Shown: piece by piece, positions 9,001-19,098 of the stretch
How the letters are laid out: each line of letters starts with the position of its first letter
Numbering within the stretch: position 1 is the first letter of the stretch
Origin: Bacteroidales bacterium
GTDB taxonomy: Bacteria > Bacteroidota > Bacteroidia > Bacteroidales > Salinivirgaceae
Direction of reading: 5' to 3'
Assembly (NCBI GenBank): GCA_012519055.1
Contig: JAAYQU010000001.1
Span: 62,001 to 126,000, forward strand
DNA: 64,000 nucleotides
Program-made: the position numbers and the translations under genes
Notes under the pieces: model-generated
Database searches by the model: none
Told to the model about the DNA's origin: nothing
The model's input: only the letters and a program-made list of their open reading frames with translations

Positions 9001-12000
9001 TGTTCCACTTACTCTGTCTCCAATGGGAGTCCACATATCAGCTTCGTTTTCAACAACTCTCAGCAAATTTCTTCCAGAACTTGAATATGTATATTCTGGG
9101 AATGACACTCCGTCATAACGAAGATAAATGTTTGCCTCTGAATTAACATCAGGTCCTATTACACGCCAGTATTCATTATCACTAACTGCAGTCAACGGTA
9201 TTGCTAAATTTGTTATCTCTGTTGGATATGTTGGACTTGGATCTGTGTTAAAATATTGTGCTGTCCAGTACTGTTGCGATGATGTCGCCCTAGTCAATCT
9301 GATAACTCCTAAACGTCCGTCGTTTCCTGTCGGGAAGTTGAACGATTGTCCAGATAATATTCGCTTTTTAACAGGTCCATCAACAAACGAAGTGTTTTTA
9401 ACTCCTACGACGGCTTGACTTATTGAAGTGTTCGAAAGTATTACTTCTCTATTTTCTGCCGAATGGATAACTCCTTTTGTTAATCTAAGAGTTTTCATAA
9501 TCTCTATGGGATTGTTAGTTATAACGAGACCTGCACTATTTTGCATAGTAAGGTTATTGAATTTTTCTTTAGCAGACACAGTCATATTTTGTGTCTCTGT
9601 TCCTTCAATAAATACTGTTCCCGTTCCTGCAATAAAGCTATTTTCTGTTGTGTTTTCGTTTATCCAATCTCCTGAAATATAAATACTTCTATTGTGATTA
9701 GAGCTGTTTAGCTTTGTTCCATTTTTAATTTCAAGCCTACCTCTAACTCTAAGGTCATCAGCACTCATATTTTTTTGCCCAAGACCCGATAATATTAAGT
9801 TGTTAAATGGCTTACTATAATTTCCAGGTTTTAGAGGCATAGTAGCCGTAATTGAACCTGTAAGCTCAACCTCTGTTCCCATTGTATTAAAGAACTCTTC
9901 ATATTCACCCGCCGGAAATACAAAATATCCTTCATCTGTTGACTCTATTACTATTTTTCCTGTTCCATATACATTTCCTAAGTTGTGAAATACAGTTTTG
10001 CCACAATTTAATACTCCATTAACCTCTACTGAAGCCTGCATCTGCTGATTTACACTTATTACCATTGTGTGTCCTGCTGCAATAACTATCGGATTACCAT
10101 GTGGGGGAACTGAAGCTAAATGAGTGTCGTCATCATGTCCAACTGTTGACCAGTTGTCTTGTTCAATCCAATTATCGTTTAATCTGTTGTTTCTACTATA
10201 ATAAGTTGGCAACGATATAAAATTAGCTGGATATCCTGCTGTAAAATCTCCAGTAGCATAATTAACATTTAAAACTTCAATAGTTTTTTCGACTGCATTA
10301 ACTTTCCCGGGGTGACCATCATTACCTAAGTTATTCCACAGATATGTATCATAGTGGTATAATCCTACAACATATTGGTCTATGGTTCCTAATACATCTT
10401 CCTCTATATATTGATATTTATGTGTAAGCTGCAAATCTGTTCCAAAACCTGTAGCATTAACACTCCAGTAATATTGAAGTTCATTACCTGCTACGTCATA
10501 TAATGCAGGATGCTCTCTATTAACCGGTCTGACGGTAATAGCTCCTGGTGTACCTGTAGTGACAGTATAAGTAGCAGGCGTATATTTACCTCCTGTACCT
10601 ATAGGTATTGTAAATTGAGATGATGTAACTGATGAGAACATTTTCCTAACTCCTAAATCACTTAAAACACCATTTAACATAATCATCTTGCTATTATCAA
10701 ATGCACCCTCTACAGTTGCGTTTACACCTAACGTTAACAAATAGTCATCGATATATAAAAGTCCGTTCTCTAATATGAGTCTTCCATTTATGGTTGTATT
10801 GTCTAAAAGACTGATACCGTGTGAATTGTCAATAATTATATTTCCATAAGTTGCTCCATAACCCCTCAGTTTTTGGTTTTTCATCCCTACTAAATTTATA
10901 CCACCTGATGATTGGCTACTTACATGTATTGAGGTATTTACTATGTCTCCTGCTGCATATACAAAGTTACCTCCATCAATAAGAGTTCCACTTCTAATTT
11001 CCAAAGTATTATTAACTCTTACCGTGGTGTTTTCAAGCAGTGAAACTGAACTTGTTGGTTCAATTACCAGGTTTGCAAAATTTGTTAAGTTGTTCTCTGT
11101 ACCGGTAATATTTTGTATATTTCCACTAAAAATGGTGGTTTGTGTGTTTGTCCCTGGTTGATAACCACCTTCAGTTAGGTTTGTTGATGCAGAAGTGTTT
11201 TTATTAACGATGTTTCCTTTTAAAGTAACGTTCAATCCATTAGCTATAAATTGAGAAGCTTCATTGATCAATAGTTCACCTTTCACTGTAATAGCGTACA
11301 CATTAGTTGTCAGAAGCTGTGGTATAATCTCGTTACCAACTGTTAAATCCCAAACTGGTGATGACGCTATCATTTTAAAATTATAATTTGCTATTGATGT
11401 TGGTAACCCAAATTTTATCATACCACCTGTTACACTTAATGAATCGGGTTTTAGAACAACATCCCCAAAGGTGGTTCCTGCAACTGATGGACGATCAAAC
11501 TGCAATGTTCCTCCTGACATTTCAAAACTACCTAAATTATCTATCTCAAATAACCCACGGGTCGCTATACGACTCTTTCCGTATATGGTAGTTGTACCAC
11601 CTGATTGCCTATAGTGCAGATTACCAGTTGTTACAGCTGTTAACCTCCTAATTTGCCCATTAACGTGCAGCTCTCCATCTTCTACAATTATCTCAGGGTT
11701 ACCAGCCGCTACATACTCGATAGAATGGTTAGTATTATACATACTGTTTCCAATAAACATTTTTCCACCAAGCACCTCTAACCTTCCTGCCAGACAAAGT
11801 TTGCCACTACCAGAAACAGTACTAGTTGCTATTCTGACATTCCCATCAACAACAGAAAGTGCTGCTGTATGTGGAATAGTAAAATCTGTATTTCTGTAAG
11901 TAATCACTAAATCTGCCTCAGCACGATTTACTCTAAATGTACCGTTTTTTAACTCTAAAAGAGGATTAGCTTGTGCAACCGTAATGGGAGCCAATAAAGT

Positions 12001-15000
12001 GACTACGGCATTGCGGTTTGTACCTTTGTCAACAATTATCCAATAAAAGAAATATTGACCAGTACCATCTATAACCGTATTTTGTACGCCTTTGAATATT
12101 GCCTCCATGCTGCCACCCGTCGCATTGTTTAACCCTAACGTACCATCGTTTATAATGTCACCATATATATGCAACCTGTTATCTGCAGACGTTGCCGAAA
12201 CTGTAAAACGAGCTCTGTTTGTAGTTAGCATCAAATCACCATAAACGATAATATCTTTCTGCGTATTATTTACAACAAAAGTCGGATTGTCTATAATAAA
12301 ATCTCCTTTTACTACCAACTCCATTTTATTAGTACCCGAGATATTTATACTACTATTGCCATAACTATTGCCTGTACACAATATATTTTCTAATATTGTC
12401 AATTTTTCGAGCGATGGTAGCTGAATATTATGATTTGTACCAATTCTTAATACCAAATTTCTATATTGGTTTAATTTCAATCTTGCAGCATCATCTGACT
12501 CTATTGGTATAACTATATCTGCATTATTTGTATAATACTCTACAGTTCCGCCATTGGGTCCAAGAAAATCGCCGAAATCACCGGCAGGGAAATAGTTTGA
12601 GCTTGATATTTTAAGTGTTCCCGCTCCATCGATTTTCTCTTCAGGGATTGACGAGAAATCGTGTCCTGTTGTATTTGTTATATCCAAGGTGGTGCCTGCA
12701 AGTAACCTTAGTCCTCCTGCACGCTTGCCATTACTATTTATTTGGACGGTATGACCCTCGCCAATAATTACGAGAGTAGTTTCGTTTGGTATCTGTGAAG
12801 CTGGAACTCCGTCGTGACCTGTTTCAGACCACGTACTTGTGCTATCCCAATCCCCGTTTTCACGACTGTACAGAACAGGTATAGAACCAAAAGCTTCAAT
12901 ATAACCTGCAGTATGATCACCATTTGCTGTTGGTTGATTGGCAAAAGTAATTGTATTAGTTGCGGTGTTTATTGCTGTAGGGTCGTTCAAATAAATCCAT
13001 GAGTCGCCGTGTCTATATACTGCTGCAACATAGTTTGCCTCTATTCCTGAAATAAAATAGTCATTGTATGTAAATCTTAATCTAAAAGCATTACTGCTAA
13101 CACCTTCAAAACCCGTAGTTGTATTTTTCCAATACGTACTTAATGATAGATTTTGTGCTAACGGATGGTGTTCCTTAACAGGTCTCGAAGTAACCGTCCC
13201 TTCTACGGCTCCACTATACTCTATTGTGGAAGGCATATAATAATATGTAGAGTTGTCACTAACATAAAAACCATAAGGCAATAGTATTATTTCCGAACCT
13301 GAACCACTAAATAGTTTGGTTATTCCTCTATCTGATCCAAAGCCATTGGTTAAAATCATTTTATTATTATTAAATATCGCCCCAGTACCTAATGCAGAGT
13401 AAACTGCTGCATTTTCACCAAGGATAAGTCTGTTTGAACCCAAATTAACTCTTATGTTACTAACCAAACTAAATGCACCGTTAATTTGAATGTCTGATGA
13501 TACTGTGAGTTCTCCACCTGTTTTATTTACCGCTAAATTATTAAACTTACCATTACCGTCGCCGGAAATATCTTGGTTTCCTGTGCCATTTAAAACAATT
13601 CTTCCAGCAGCACCTGAAGGTCTAATATGGGTTCCGCTGTTGATAATGTTACCTGCAACATTTACAATCTTGGTATTATCACGTAGTGCCGACTCGGTTC
13701 CAATCTCAAAGTCATTTCTTACGTTAAATATGCTTGCTGTTCCTGCTAAATTTAACTCCGAGCCATTAATTATTGACATCTTATATAATCCGCTTGTTAT
13801 TGTGCCCGAGTTTGAAAATGTTTGCACTCCCGAACCATTAAAAATGGTGTTATTTGTTAAAGGAGTATATGTAGTTCCACTATTAATGATAAAGTCCTTT
13901 CCAACAATAACATCAACACTACTTTCGCCCGAATTTAAAACAGCTTGATTTTCAAGTGTTAAATTATTCAACACAACAAGAGGTTGAGCACTCATTGCAG
14001 GAATATAAGTTGTAGAATTCCCCGGATATCCTTTTGGCTGAGCAGAAAAGGTACTTGATGATGATATAATATTCAAATCCCAAAATGGCATAGTTGAATT
14101 TATATAAGAATTACTACTACCTGTTACATGTATATTTACTGTACCACCAGTAATATTTACATTATTAGGATCTGCTCCAATCAACACACTAAAGTATCGA
14201 CCACCATAATTTGGCCAATATCCATAACCAGTTGGGTTAGGTGCAAGAATATTTATAGTACCTCCGGAAATATTAATTGCATTGGTCGCATAAGGCATTG
14301 TAAAAGTACCATAAACACTCATGCCATCTAAGTTAGGCAACCCAGAACCTCTTAAATTTACTACTCCTCCTGACATAGTAAAAGAACCCCTATGTGTTCC
14401 TGGTTGATACGATGTTCTAATAATTTCTGTACTTAAATTACCCCCTTCAATAAAGATCTGCCCAGTTATACGAACAACAAAACCCTGCTTGCTATTGTCT
14501 AAAAAATTTGAATTCCCCGTTTGCTTGTAGCCACCATATAACAAAAATGTAGAGCCATCACCAGTAGTACTATTTGAAAAGTCTACTGTTGCACCATCTA
14601 ACCAAAGCATTGCATCTTCATCAATATAATAAACTAAGTTAGTACCACAAAGCGAAGGTATAACTATATTATTACCCAATCTCAGTGTTCCTACAAGTAT
14701 ATCTAATGCCTTACGGTTTGTTATATTTGGGGGATAACCTGTTGCATCTAGATTATTTCTACCAAATAGTTTAAAATTACTTGTACTCGAGGCATCAATA
14801 TTTAGTATATAAGTTTGGTCTATTCCCTTATTTACCACAATTCTATAAAATTCGGTTACGCCATTACACTTTACATACTGGTCTTTTGTTGCATTATCAA
14901 AATATACATCAACATGCCTATTGTTAGAACCAGTATAATCAGGTTGTGACAATAGTGAAAATTTCACTTGACCATAATTTACAAAATCGCCACTAATAAT

Positions 15001-17301
15001 AAAATCATGCACCCCAGTAACATTTCCCACCTCTATTTTCCCTGAAGTTTCTACAGTAACATTTTCTTTTACAGACAGCGTTCTATTTCCTGAAGCACTA
15101 ATCTGAAATGTTCCTTGTTTAATTGTAAAATTACCATTAATTGTCATATTGTCATTAATGGTAGCCGTACTTAAATTTGGGAGGTTTATTATTAGGTTAT
15201 TATAAACTTTTCTATCAAAGGTGAAGTTACTTGAATTGTAATACTCCACAGTGCCTCCTCCTGCTGCTACAAAACTATCAAAATCGCCAGTTGGGAAGGT
15301 CGTTGAAGCCAACTTTATAGTTCCTTGTCCAACAACTACATTAAAGTTATGTCCTGTAGTAGTTCCTATATCCAACTCTCCTCCCTCGTTAAGCTGCAAT
15401 GAGTAAGCCACTTTACTATCTTCATTAATAGTTACGGTACGACCATTTAGTATTACTACCCTATCATAAGTACTAGGAACACCTCCACCTTCCCACACTG
15501 AACCTGAAGGGTCGGTTGTCCATGTTGTACTGTTTTTCCAATCACCCGACTGATAAGAGTAGTACGTTGTAATAGGCTCTCGTAGTGTCCACTGAACATC
15601 AATATTTATTACGTTTGATACTGTGAAAAAATCATTATATATGTCAACAAACCCATTACTAACAGCAGTCCAAGTTACTCCATTTAAAAACATGGGTTTG
15701 TATTTATCTTCATCTCCTAAAACATCGTTTGAGTTATAGAAAAATTTTATATTAGCTGAGATGTTTGACAAATTATTTGAACTTGTAGTCCAGTGTCTAT
15801 TAAGATCATTGGGATTTGTAAAAGAACCTCGCTCATTCAATGTTCTAGCATAAAAGCTACCCGTACCATTTACAGTTGCACTCAACGAAGTTACTTCCAA
15901 TGGAGTATAAGCATTACCTGCACCTATAGGATATTCCATTACAAAATCTGATGACTGTACACCCTCCTTTACAAGGCTTCCTGTACCATTGCATACAATC
16001 ATTTGGCTACTACTGAAAGCTCCTGCAGCAGAGATTGCTGCATCTTTACCCAAAATAATATCTGCTCCAGAACCTGTTGCTAAACAAGCACCGTTTAAAA
16101 CTAGACTTTCATCAACTCTAATATTCCCACCAGTATTTTTAGTGCCGCCGCCTTGTATGTGAAGGTTTTTATATGAATTTGGTACTGACGAAACAGTTTG
16201 TCCTCCAATACCTTGATAAACTACAGTAGTACCTGGACTGAAAATTATATTATAGGACGTAAAATTATATGGAAATGGAACTGTGCTTGTAGTTGAGCTC
16301 AAAGTTAGAGTTGAAGTATTGTTCATTTCTAACCTACCAGTGCTGTTTCCAGTTATAGGATATCCAGTTGTAAGATTTGATGTGCCGTTTATAGTAAGAT
16401 TCCAAACACCAATATTACCCTCTAATGTTTTAATACCGCTAGTAGAGGATATGAGGTTATAATAGTCTGTTACATAAATGCTTTGATCCCCTGCTCTTTT
16501 GTACTCAACTGTAGAGTTTAGTGTATTTAAAACAATTGTACTTGTACCTATAGTCGACAAATCGAATGAATTTATACCCTTAAGAATTAAATGAGGGGAG
16601 CCAGTGCCAAGTAAAAATTTCGATTCGTTATAAGAGTGCACATTAATTGTTTTAATACTTCCATCAACTACAATTTTGCCTCTGTCATGTTCAAAAACAC
16701 CATTTCTTATTCTTTCTCTACCATATATTCTAACGCGGTAACTGTTAATTTCAATATCATTAGATACATTTATGGAATCAATAGAAGATTTTAGAGTACA
16801 CACATATGTAGGATCAAATAAACCGGCATCGAAATTTGCACTACCATTTCCAAGAACTATCGAACCGCAATTTATTGTTCCTTGTCCAGTTATGTTTGCA
16901 TTAATATTGTTTCTAGTAGTAGTATAATTCAGAGTAATCGCACCTGACACGTCTAATGTTTTGCCATTATTAACTGCTAAATTCCAATAATAACTACTAG
17001 TTGTTGTTGTAAAAGTAATACTCATACACGAGGCGTTATCATTTACCTCAATAGTATGTCCTCCCCTTATCTCAACGTAGTCGTTGGCCCCCGGAACACC
17101 ATTCGGTGTCCATGTATTAGGATTATGCCAATCACTCAAGGTGGCAGATGCTGATCTATAAGTAGTCTGCCCAAAAACACTTAAATTGCCCAAAAACATA
17201 AACAGCAATAAAGTGGTTTTAATCAAGTAGGACAAACTGTTATTAAAAAATGTTGGTTTAGTACTACAACGTTTTTGTCTTGTGGATAGATATGTATTCA
17301 T
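6085..17301 (-). CDS. Giant T9SS-exported surface protein with repeated beta-rich domains (3738 residues)
   Basis: The N-terminus has a long n-region, a hydrophobic segment (about residues 28-44) and a likely signal cleavage after VFGQ. The rest is Asn/Thr/Ser/Gly-rich and looks like stacked beta-solenoid and Ig-like domains. A module beginning W-x-TW or similar and followed by a GHTV-like strand occurs at about residues 57, 587, 1485, 2378 and 3257 (for example GDWDSTSTW, then GEGHTVQIN). Between roughly 2830 and 3010 are PKD-like segments. The C-terminus (about 3660-3738) is a type A sorting domain: VYPNPTTG, then LYNYNGAVL, then ASGLYMLKI. By family knowledge this should send the protein through the type IX system to the cell surface. 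An adhesin or matrix role is inference; no catalytic motif was recognised. No frame break occurs over 11 kb. Confidence 0.88.
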   Translation of the reverse strand: MNTYLSTRQKRCSTKPTFFNNSLSYLIKTTLLLFMFLGNLSVFGQTTYRSASATLSDWHNPNTWTPNGVPGANDYVEIRGGHTIEVNDNASCMSITFTTTTSSYYWNLAVNNGKTLDVSGAITLNYTTTRNNINANITGQGTINCGSIVLGNGSANFDAGLFDPTYVCTLKSSIDSINVSNDIEINSYRVRIYGRERIRNGVFEHDRGKIVVDGSIKTINVHSYNESKFLLGTGSPHLILKGINSFDLSTIGTSTIVLNTLNSTVEYKRAGDQSIYVTDYYNLISSTSGIKTLEGNIGVWNLTINGTSNLTTGYPITGNSTGRLEMNNTSTLTLSSTTSTVPFPYNFTSYNIIFSPGTTVVYQGIGGQTVSSVPNSYKNLHIQGGGTKNTGGNIRVDESLVLNGACLATGSGADIILGKDAAISAAGAFSSSQMIVCNGTGSLVKEGVQSSDFVMEYPIGAGNAYTPLEVTSLSATVNGTGSFYARTLNERGSFTNPNDLNRHWTTSSNNLSNISANIKFFYNSNDVLGDEDKYKPMFLNGVTWTAVSNGFVDIYNDFFTVSNVINIDVQWTLREPITTYYSYQSGDWKNSTTWTTDPSGSVWEGGGVPSTYDRVVILNGRTVTINEDSKVAYSLQLNEGGELDIGTTTGHNFNVVVGQGTIKLASTTFPTGDFDSFVAAGGGTVEYYNSSNFTFDRKVYNNLIINLPNLSTATINDNMTINGNFTIKQGTFQISASGNRTLSVKENVTVETSGKIEVGNVTGVHDFIISGDFVNYGQVKFSLLSQPDYTGSNNRHVDVYFDNATKDQYVKCNGVTEFYRIVVNKGIDQTYILNIDASSTSNFKLFGRNNLDATGYPPNITNRKALDILVGTLRLGNNIVIPSLCGTNLVYYIDEDAMLWLDGATVDFSNSTTGDGSTFLLYGGYKQTGNSNFLDNSKQGFVVRITGQIFIEGGNLSTEIIRTSYQPGTHRGSFTMSGGVVNLRGSGLPNLDGMSVYGTFTMPYATNAINISGGTINILAPNPTGYGYWPNYGGRYFSVLIGADPNNVNITGGTVNIHVTGSSNSYINSTMPFWDLNIISSSSTFSAQPKGYPGNSTTYIPAMSAQPLVVLNNLTLENQAVLNSGESSVDVIVGKDFIINSGTTYTPLTNNTIFNGSGVQTFSNSGTITSGLYKMSIINGSELNLAGTASIFNVRNDFEIGTESALRDNTKIVNVAGNIINSGTHIRPSGAAGRIVLNGTGNQDISGDGNGKFNNLAVNKTGGELTVSSDIQINGAFSLVSNIRVNLGSNRLILGENAAVYSALGTGAIFNNNKMILTNGFGSDRGITKLFSGSGSEIILLPYGFYVSDNSTYYYMPSTIEYSGAVEGTVTSRPVKEHHPLAQNLSLSTYWKNTTTGFEGVSSNAFRLRFTYNDYFISGIEANYVAAVYRHGDSWIYLNDPTAINTATNTITFANQPTANGDHTAGYIEAFGSIPVLYSRENGDWDSTSTWSETGHDGVPASQIPNETTLVIIGEGHTVQINSNGKRAGGLRLLAGTTLDITNTTGHDFSSIPEEKIDGAGTLKISSSNYFPAGDFGDFLGPNGGTVEYYTNNADIVIPIESDDAARLKLNQYRNLVLRIGTNHNIQLPSLEKLTILENILCTGNSYGNSSINISGTNKMELVVKGDFIIDNPTFVVNNTQKDIIVYGDLMLTTNRARFTVSATSADNRLHIYGDIINDGTLGLNNATGGSMEAIFKGVQNTVIDGTGQYFFYWIIVDKGTNRNAVVTLLAPITVAQANPLLELKNGTFRVNRAEADLVITYRNTDFTIPHTAALSVVDGNVRIATSTVSGSGKLCLAGRLEVLGGKMFIGNSMYNTNHSIEYVAAGNPEIIVEDGELHVNGQIRRLTAVTTGNLHYRQSGGTTTIYGKSRIATRGLFEIDNLGSFEMSGGTLQFDRPSVAGTTFGDVVLKPDSLSVTGGMIKFGLPTSIANYNFKMIASSPVWDLTVGNEIIPQLLTTNVYAITVKGELLINEASQFIANGLNVTLKGNIVNKNTSASTNLTEGGYQPGTNTQTTIFSGNIQNITGTENNLTNFANLVIEPTSSVSLLENTTVRVNNTLEIRSGTLIDGGNFVYAAGDIVNTSIHVSSQSSGGINLVGMKNQKLRGYGATYGNIIIDNSHGISLLDNTTINGRLILENGLLYIDDYLLTLGVNATVEGAFDNSKMIMLNGVLSDLGVRKMFSSVTSSQFTIPIGTGGKYTPATYTVTTGTPGAITVRPVNREHPALYDVAGNELQYYWSVNATGFGTDLQLTHKYQYIEEDVLGTIDQYVVGLYHYDTYLWNNLGNDGHPGKVNAVEKTIEVLNVNYATGDFTAGYPANFISLPTYYSRNNRLNDNWIEQDNWSTVGHDDDTHLASVPPHGNPIVIAAGHTMVISVNQQMQASVEVNGVLNCGKTVFHNLGNVYGTGKIVIESTDEGYFVFPAGEYEEFFNTMGTEVELTGSITATMPLKPGNYSKPFNNLILSGLGQKNMSADDLRVRGRLEIKNGTKLNSSNHNRSIYISGDWINENTTENSFIAGTGTVFIEGTETQNMTVSAKEKFNNLTMQNSAGLVITNNPIEIMKTLRLTKGVIHSAENREVILSNTSISQAVVGVKNTSFVDGPVKKRILSGQSFNFPTGNDGRLGVIRLTRATSSQQYWTAQYFNTDPSPTYPTEITNLAIPLTAVSDNEYWRVIGPDVNSEANIYLRYDGVSFPEYTYSSSGRNLLRVVENEADMWTPIGDRVSGTATSGNVYTFVPQSVTQVGHTYSIGAIGVTAIIDDTTSWSICDNETDYVMVPVKLTGNPPYRLTYKTVGEYTREFTENNIETSQFVITLNGLSMGGYSATPYVLKLVSVSGDGGATAGFVRPDSVKITVKLTHKPIISGAAIVALGEERTYTTPLHDGSVYLWEWVGASGGTITPTANEAKINFNSTTGVYVLKVTETSSSGCFAYDEITINVQNMPAPYINPHDETNICQGEIRTYTTNYNPSNEYFWTVVGGVCQGCDSWVSDKAQIIVTWDSPTNAGYVKVEEQIKNTTTKSEDILNIQVSKQPTQRTLLGDEVCQNLAGQITVINSESGVNYQLVNNSSGINVGPYLSGNGGNLQLNTDPLLATENFYVRAYNLGCELRMPPNPGTVDVTVQNPDVLLAIDDTDHILCQGTQANFTASDAAALANSFNFIINGLSVQSSESTSYATTSLQHNDEIYVVGTTNKGCRDTSSVIAVSVGNNIWSGEVSTAWESLGNWACGYLPSLAIDAFIPVRAARMPIVSTSSSVKTIEVETGASLTHNNGIFSIAGDIINRGTFTSSNATIRLTGGNEQKLIDNTGFNFSNLTVEKQGESVILETKVNISGALTLTSGIVKTDDTNILTLANTASTTPGNANSYVDGPMQKIGNTDFTFPVGAGDRWARIGISDIVAAKSTITMKAQYHIGKYSEPDNVSVPLNNASEVEHWYLQNTTNDAECNVTLHTENVSLSNINTSNLPDLRVAYFDGTWTDKGNGGTSFDTNTGSIKSGVSTTRPNNYFTFGSLTGDNPLPVELINFKAYLYNGQTLLTWITATEHNNSHFEIERSDNMKDFTKIGTVYSKAQNGSSTQAIDYAYTDDAPKAGTNYYRLKQVDFNGLYSYSKVVSVTSDRENDPLESIMVYPNPTTGSANIIIPGGGENIHISLYNYNGAVLLEYEYNPLDPTIDLSQYASGLYMLKISKNDKHVVQRVIKQ

Positions 17302-17492
17302 GGTTCAAATATTTATCTAGTTGTGGAAATGTAATTGTTTAAGGAAGTGAAACTGTTATTTATTGTTGCAAATTGTCAAATTCTGTTTGGCTATAATCCC
17401 ATTTTACCATAATAATATACAAATTAACGAATTTAATATAACTTATGTTCCGACTATTACTGTTTTTTTTACAAACAACTACTTTGTTTATG

Positions 17493-17524
17493 CAAATGTA
17501 TTATTTAGTCTGACATATTGCCAA
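17493..17524 (-). promoter_or_regulatory. Candidate promoter of the giant surface-protein gene
   Basis: On the minus strand, TTG (17522-17524) is followed after 21 nt by TACATTTG (17493-17500), a perfect match to the Bacteroidota -7 element TAnnTTTG. It would give a leader of about 185 nt before the start at 17301. Confidence 0.35.
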
Positions 17525-17607
17525 TTACCGATGGTCTTATACAGTATATTGTAAGTCACCTCATTCGTTAATAATATTCAAACACAGTACCGCAAACCGC
17601 AACATAA

Positions 17608-17615
17608 TACTTTTG
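17608..17615 (+). promoter_or_regulatory. Candidate -7 element upstream of dgt
   Basis: TACTTTTG matches TAnnTTTG perfectly, but no TTTG is seen about 20 nt upstream. It lies about 160 nt before the dgt start. Confidence 0.25.
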
Positions 17616-17778
17616 TTTTTATTATTTTGATAAATGGCCTATTTTTGCATGCCAATGTAACTTAATTTCAACTTGCTAAGATAGTATAATTTTATCAGTT
17701 TAAAGTTATTTTTTTATTAAAAAACTTATAATCAAGTTACTATGGGTAAATTTTACATATAAATATTTTATAAACAAA

Positions 17779-19098
17779 ATGAATTTAAATTGGGAAACTC
17801 TCTTAAATGCTAATCGTTTTGGTGACAATCATCAAACAACTGCATCTGATTTTCGTTCGCAGTTTCAACGAGACTACGACAGGCTAATTTTCTCGCCCGA
17901 ATTTCGTAAACTACAAAGTAAAACACAGGTGTTTCCCCTTCCTGGTGAAATTTTCGTACACAATAGATTAACCCACAGTTTAGAAGTTGCCAGCGTGGGT
18001 CGTTCTATCGCTAGCTTGGTTGCTGAATATTTGGCTAACAACAATCTTATTGAAAGCCGTGCAGCTACAGAAATGCCAACCATTGTTGCTACTGCTTGTT
18101 TGGCACACGACATGGGTAACCCTCCTTTTGGTCATTCAGGAGAAAACACTCTCTCTTCTTTTTTCACCGACGGAAAAGGTTACGAACTTAAAAACCTATT
18201 TACAAAAACACAATGGGCTGATTTAAACAGATTTGAAGGAAACGCAAACGTATTGCGTCTGCTAACACATCAGTTCTATGGTCGTCGTGTTGGTGGCTTT
18301 GCTCTTACCTATGCCACTCTTGGTACAATAATAAAATACCCCTATTCGTCAACAGCAGGAAAAACAAAATATGGATATTTTGACTCTGAAACCGACGCTT
18401 TCAATCTGATTGTCAACGAAACCGGTCTAAACATCAATAACAGTGTTGTTCGACATCCTCTTGTATATTTAGTCGAAGCCGCTGATGATATTTCATATCT
18501 TATTATGGATATCGAAGACGCTCATAGACTCGGGATAATTGACACTAAAACTGTTTTTAATTATCTGCTTCCGTTTTTAGACCAACACGACAAGATAAAA
18601 CAAAAGTTCCAACAGCAATCAGCAACGCTTATTGATTCTGAAAAAATTGCTTACTTGCGAAGTGTGGTAATAAATATTTTGGTTAACAACTGCTATCAAA
18701 TTTTTATCAAAAACTATGCACTAATTATGAGTGGCAGATTTGAAGGATCGCTTGCCAATAAACTTTCTGACAATATAAAGCCTTCTCTTGACAATTGTAA
18801 GCAACTGGGTATTAATAAAATATATAACGATTCTGGAGTAACAAAATTAGAAATATCGGGGCATCGCATTTTATCCACTCTTTTACAGTGCTACGTTGAA
18901 GCCGTTATAGAACCTCAAAAACCATATTCTAATTTGTTGTTATCAACAGTTCCTGAACAATATTATCCGACAGGAACTCTATATGAAAAGATAAGGCTTG
19001 TAATAGATTTTCTCTCGTCTATGACTGATATTCAGGCGGTTAAACTGTATCGAGAGTTAATGGGTATTGATATACCGCAAAGATCAATTAACAACTAG
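17779..19098 (+). CDS. dgt: Deoxyguanosinetriphosphate triphosphohydrolase (dGTPase)
   Basis: This HD-superfamily enzyme cleaves dGTP (and often other dNTPs in non-enterobacterial members) to the nucleoside and triphosphate. Visible motifs are EFRKLQSKTQVF near residue 37, VHNRLTHSLEVASVGR near residue 56 with the first metal-binding histidine, and ACLAHDMGNPPFGHSGE near residue 110 with the HD pair and second histidine. A later VEAADDISYLIMDIEDAHR (near residue 234) supplies the last conserved aspartate and is diagnostic for dGTPases. The length of 439 is in the range of the shorter, non-E. coli branch. It stands alone. With nrdJ and the deoxynucleoside kinase it belongs to dNTP balance. Confidence 0.93.
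   Translation: MNLNWETLLNANRFGDNHQTTASDFRSQFQRDYDRLIFSPEFRKLQSKTQVFPLPGEIFVHNRLTHSLEVASVGRSIASLVAEYLANNNLIESRAATEMPTIVATACLAHDMGNPPFGHSGENTLSSFFTDGKGYELKNLFTKTQWADLNRFEGNANVLRLLTHQFYGRRVGGFALTYATLGTIIKYPYSSTAGKTKYGYFDSETDAFNLIVNETGLNINNSVVRHPLVYLVEAADDISYLIMDIEDAHRLGIIDTKTVFNYLLPFLDQHDKIKQKFQQQSATLIDSEKIAYLRSVVINILVNNCYQIFIKNYALIMSGRFEGSLANKLSDNIKPSLDNCKQLGINKIYNDSGVTKLEISGHRILSTLLQCYVEAVIEPQKPYSNLLLSTVPEQYYPTGTLYEKIRLVIDFLSSMTDIQAVKLYRELMGIDIPQRSINN

Larger units (their letters stand above)
17302..17778. other. Divergent intergenic region between the giant surface protein and dgt
   Basis: This is 477 bp of very AT-rich sequence without a convincing gene; a 63-codon frame on plus has no recognisable features. 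It contains opposed promoter-like elements: TACATTTG on the minus strand (17493-17500) and TACTTTTG on the plus strand (17608-17615). Confidence 0.6.

Noticed and set aside
6686-14331. Plus-strand frames opposite the giant surface protein (for example 7163-7684 and 13490-13948)
   Set aside because: They lack initiation context and recognisable domains, whereas the minus-strand frame is continuous with signal peptide and sorting domain.
17363-17554. 63-codon frame in the spacer upstream of dgt
   Set aside because: It has no recognisable features and lies over a likely promoter of the giant gene.
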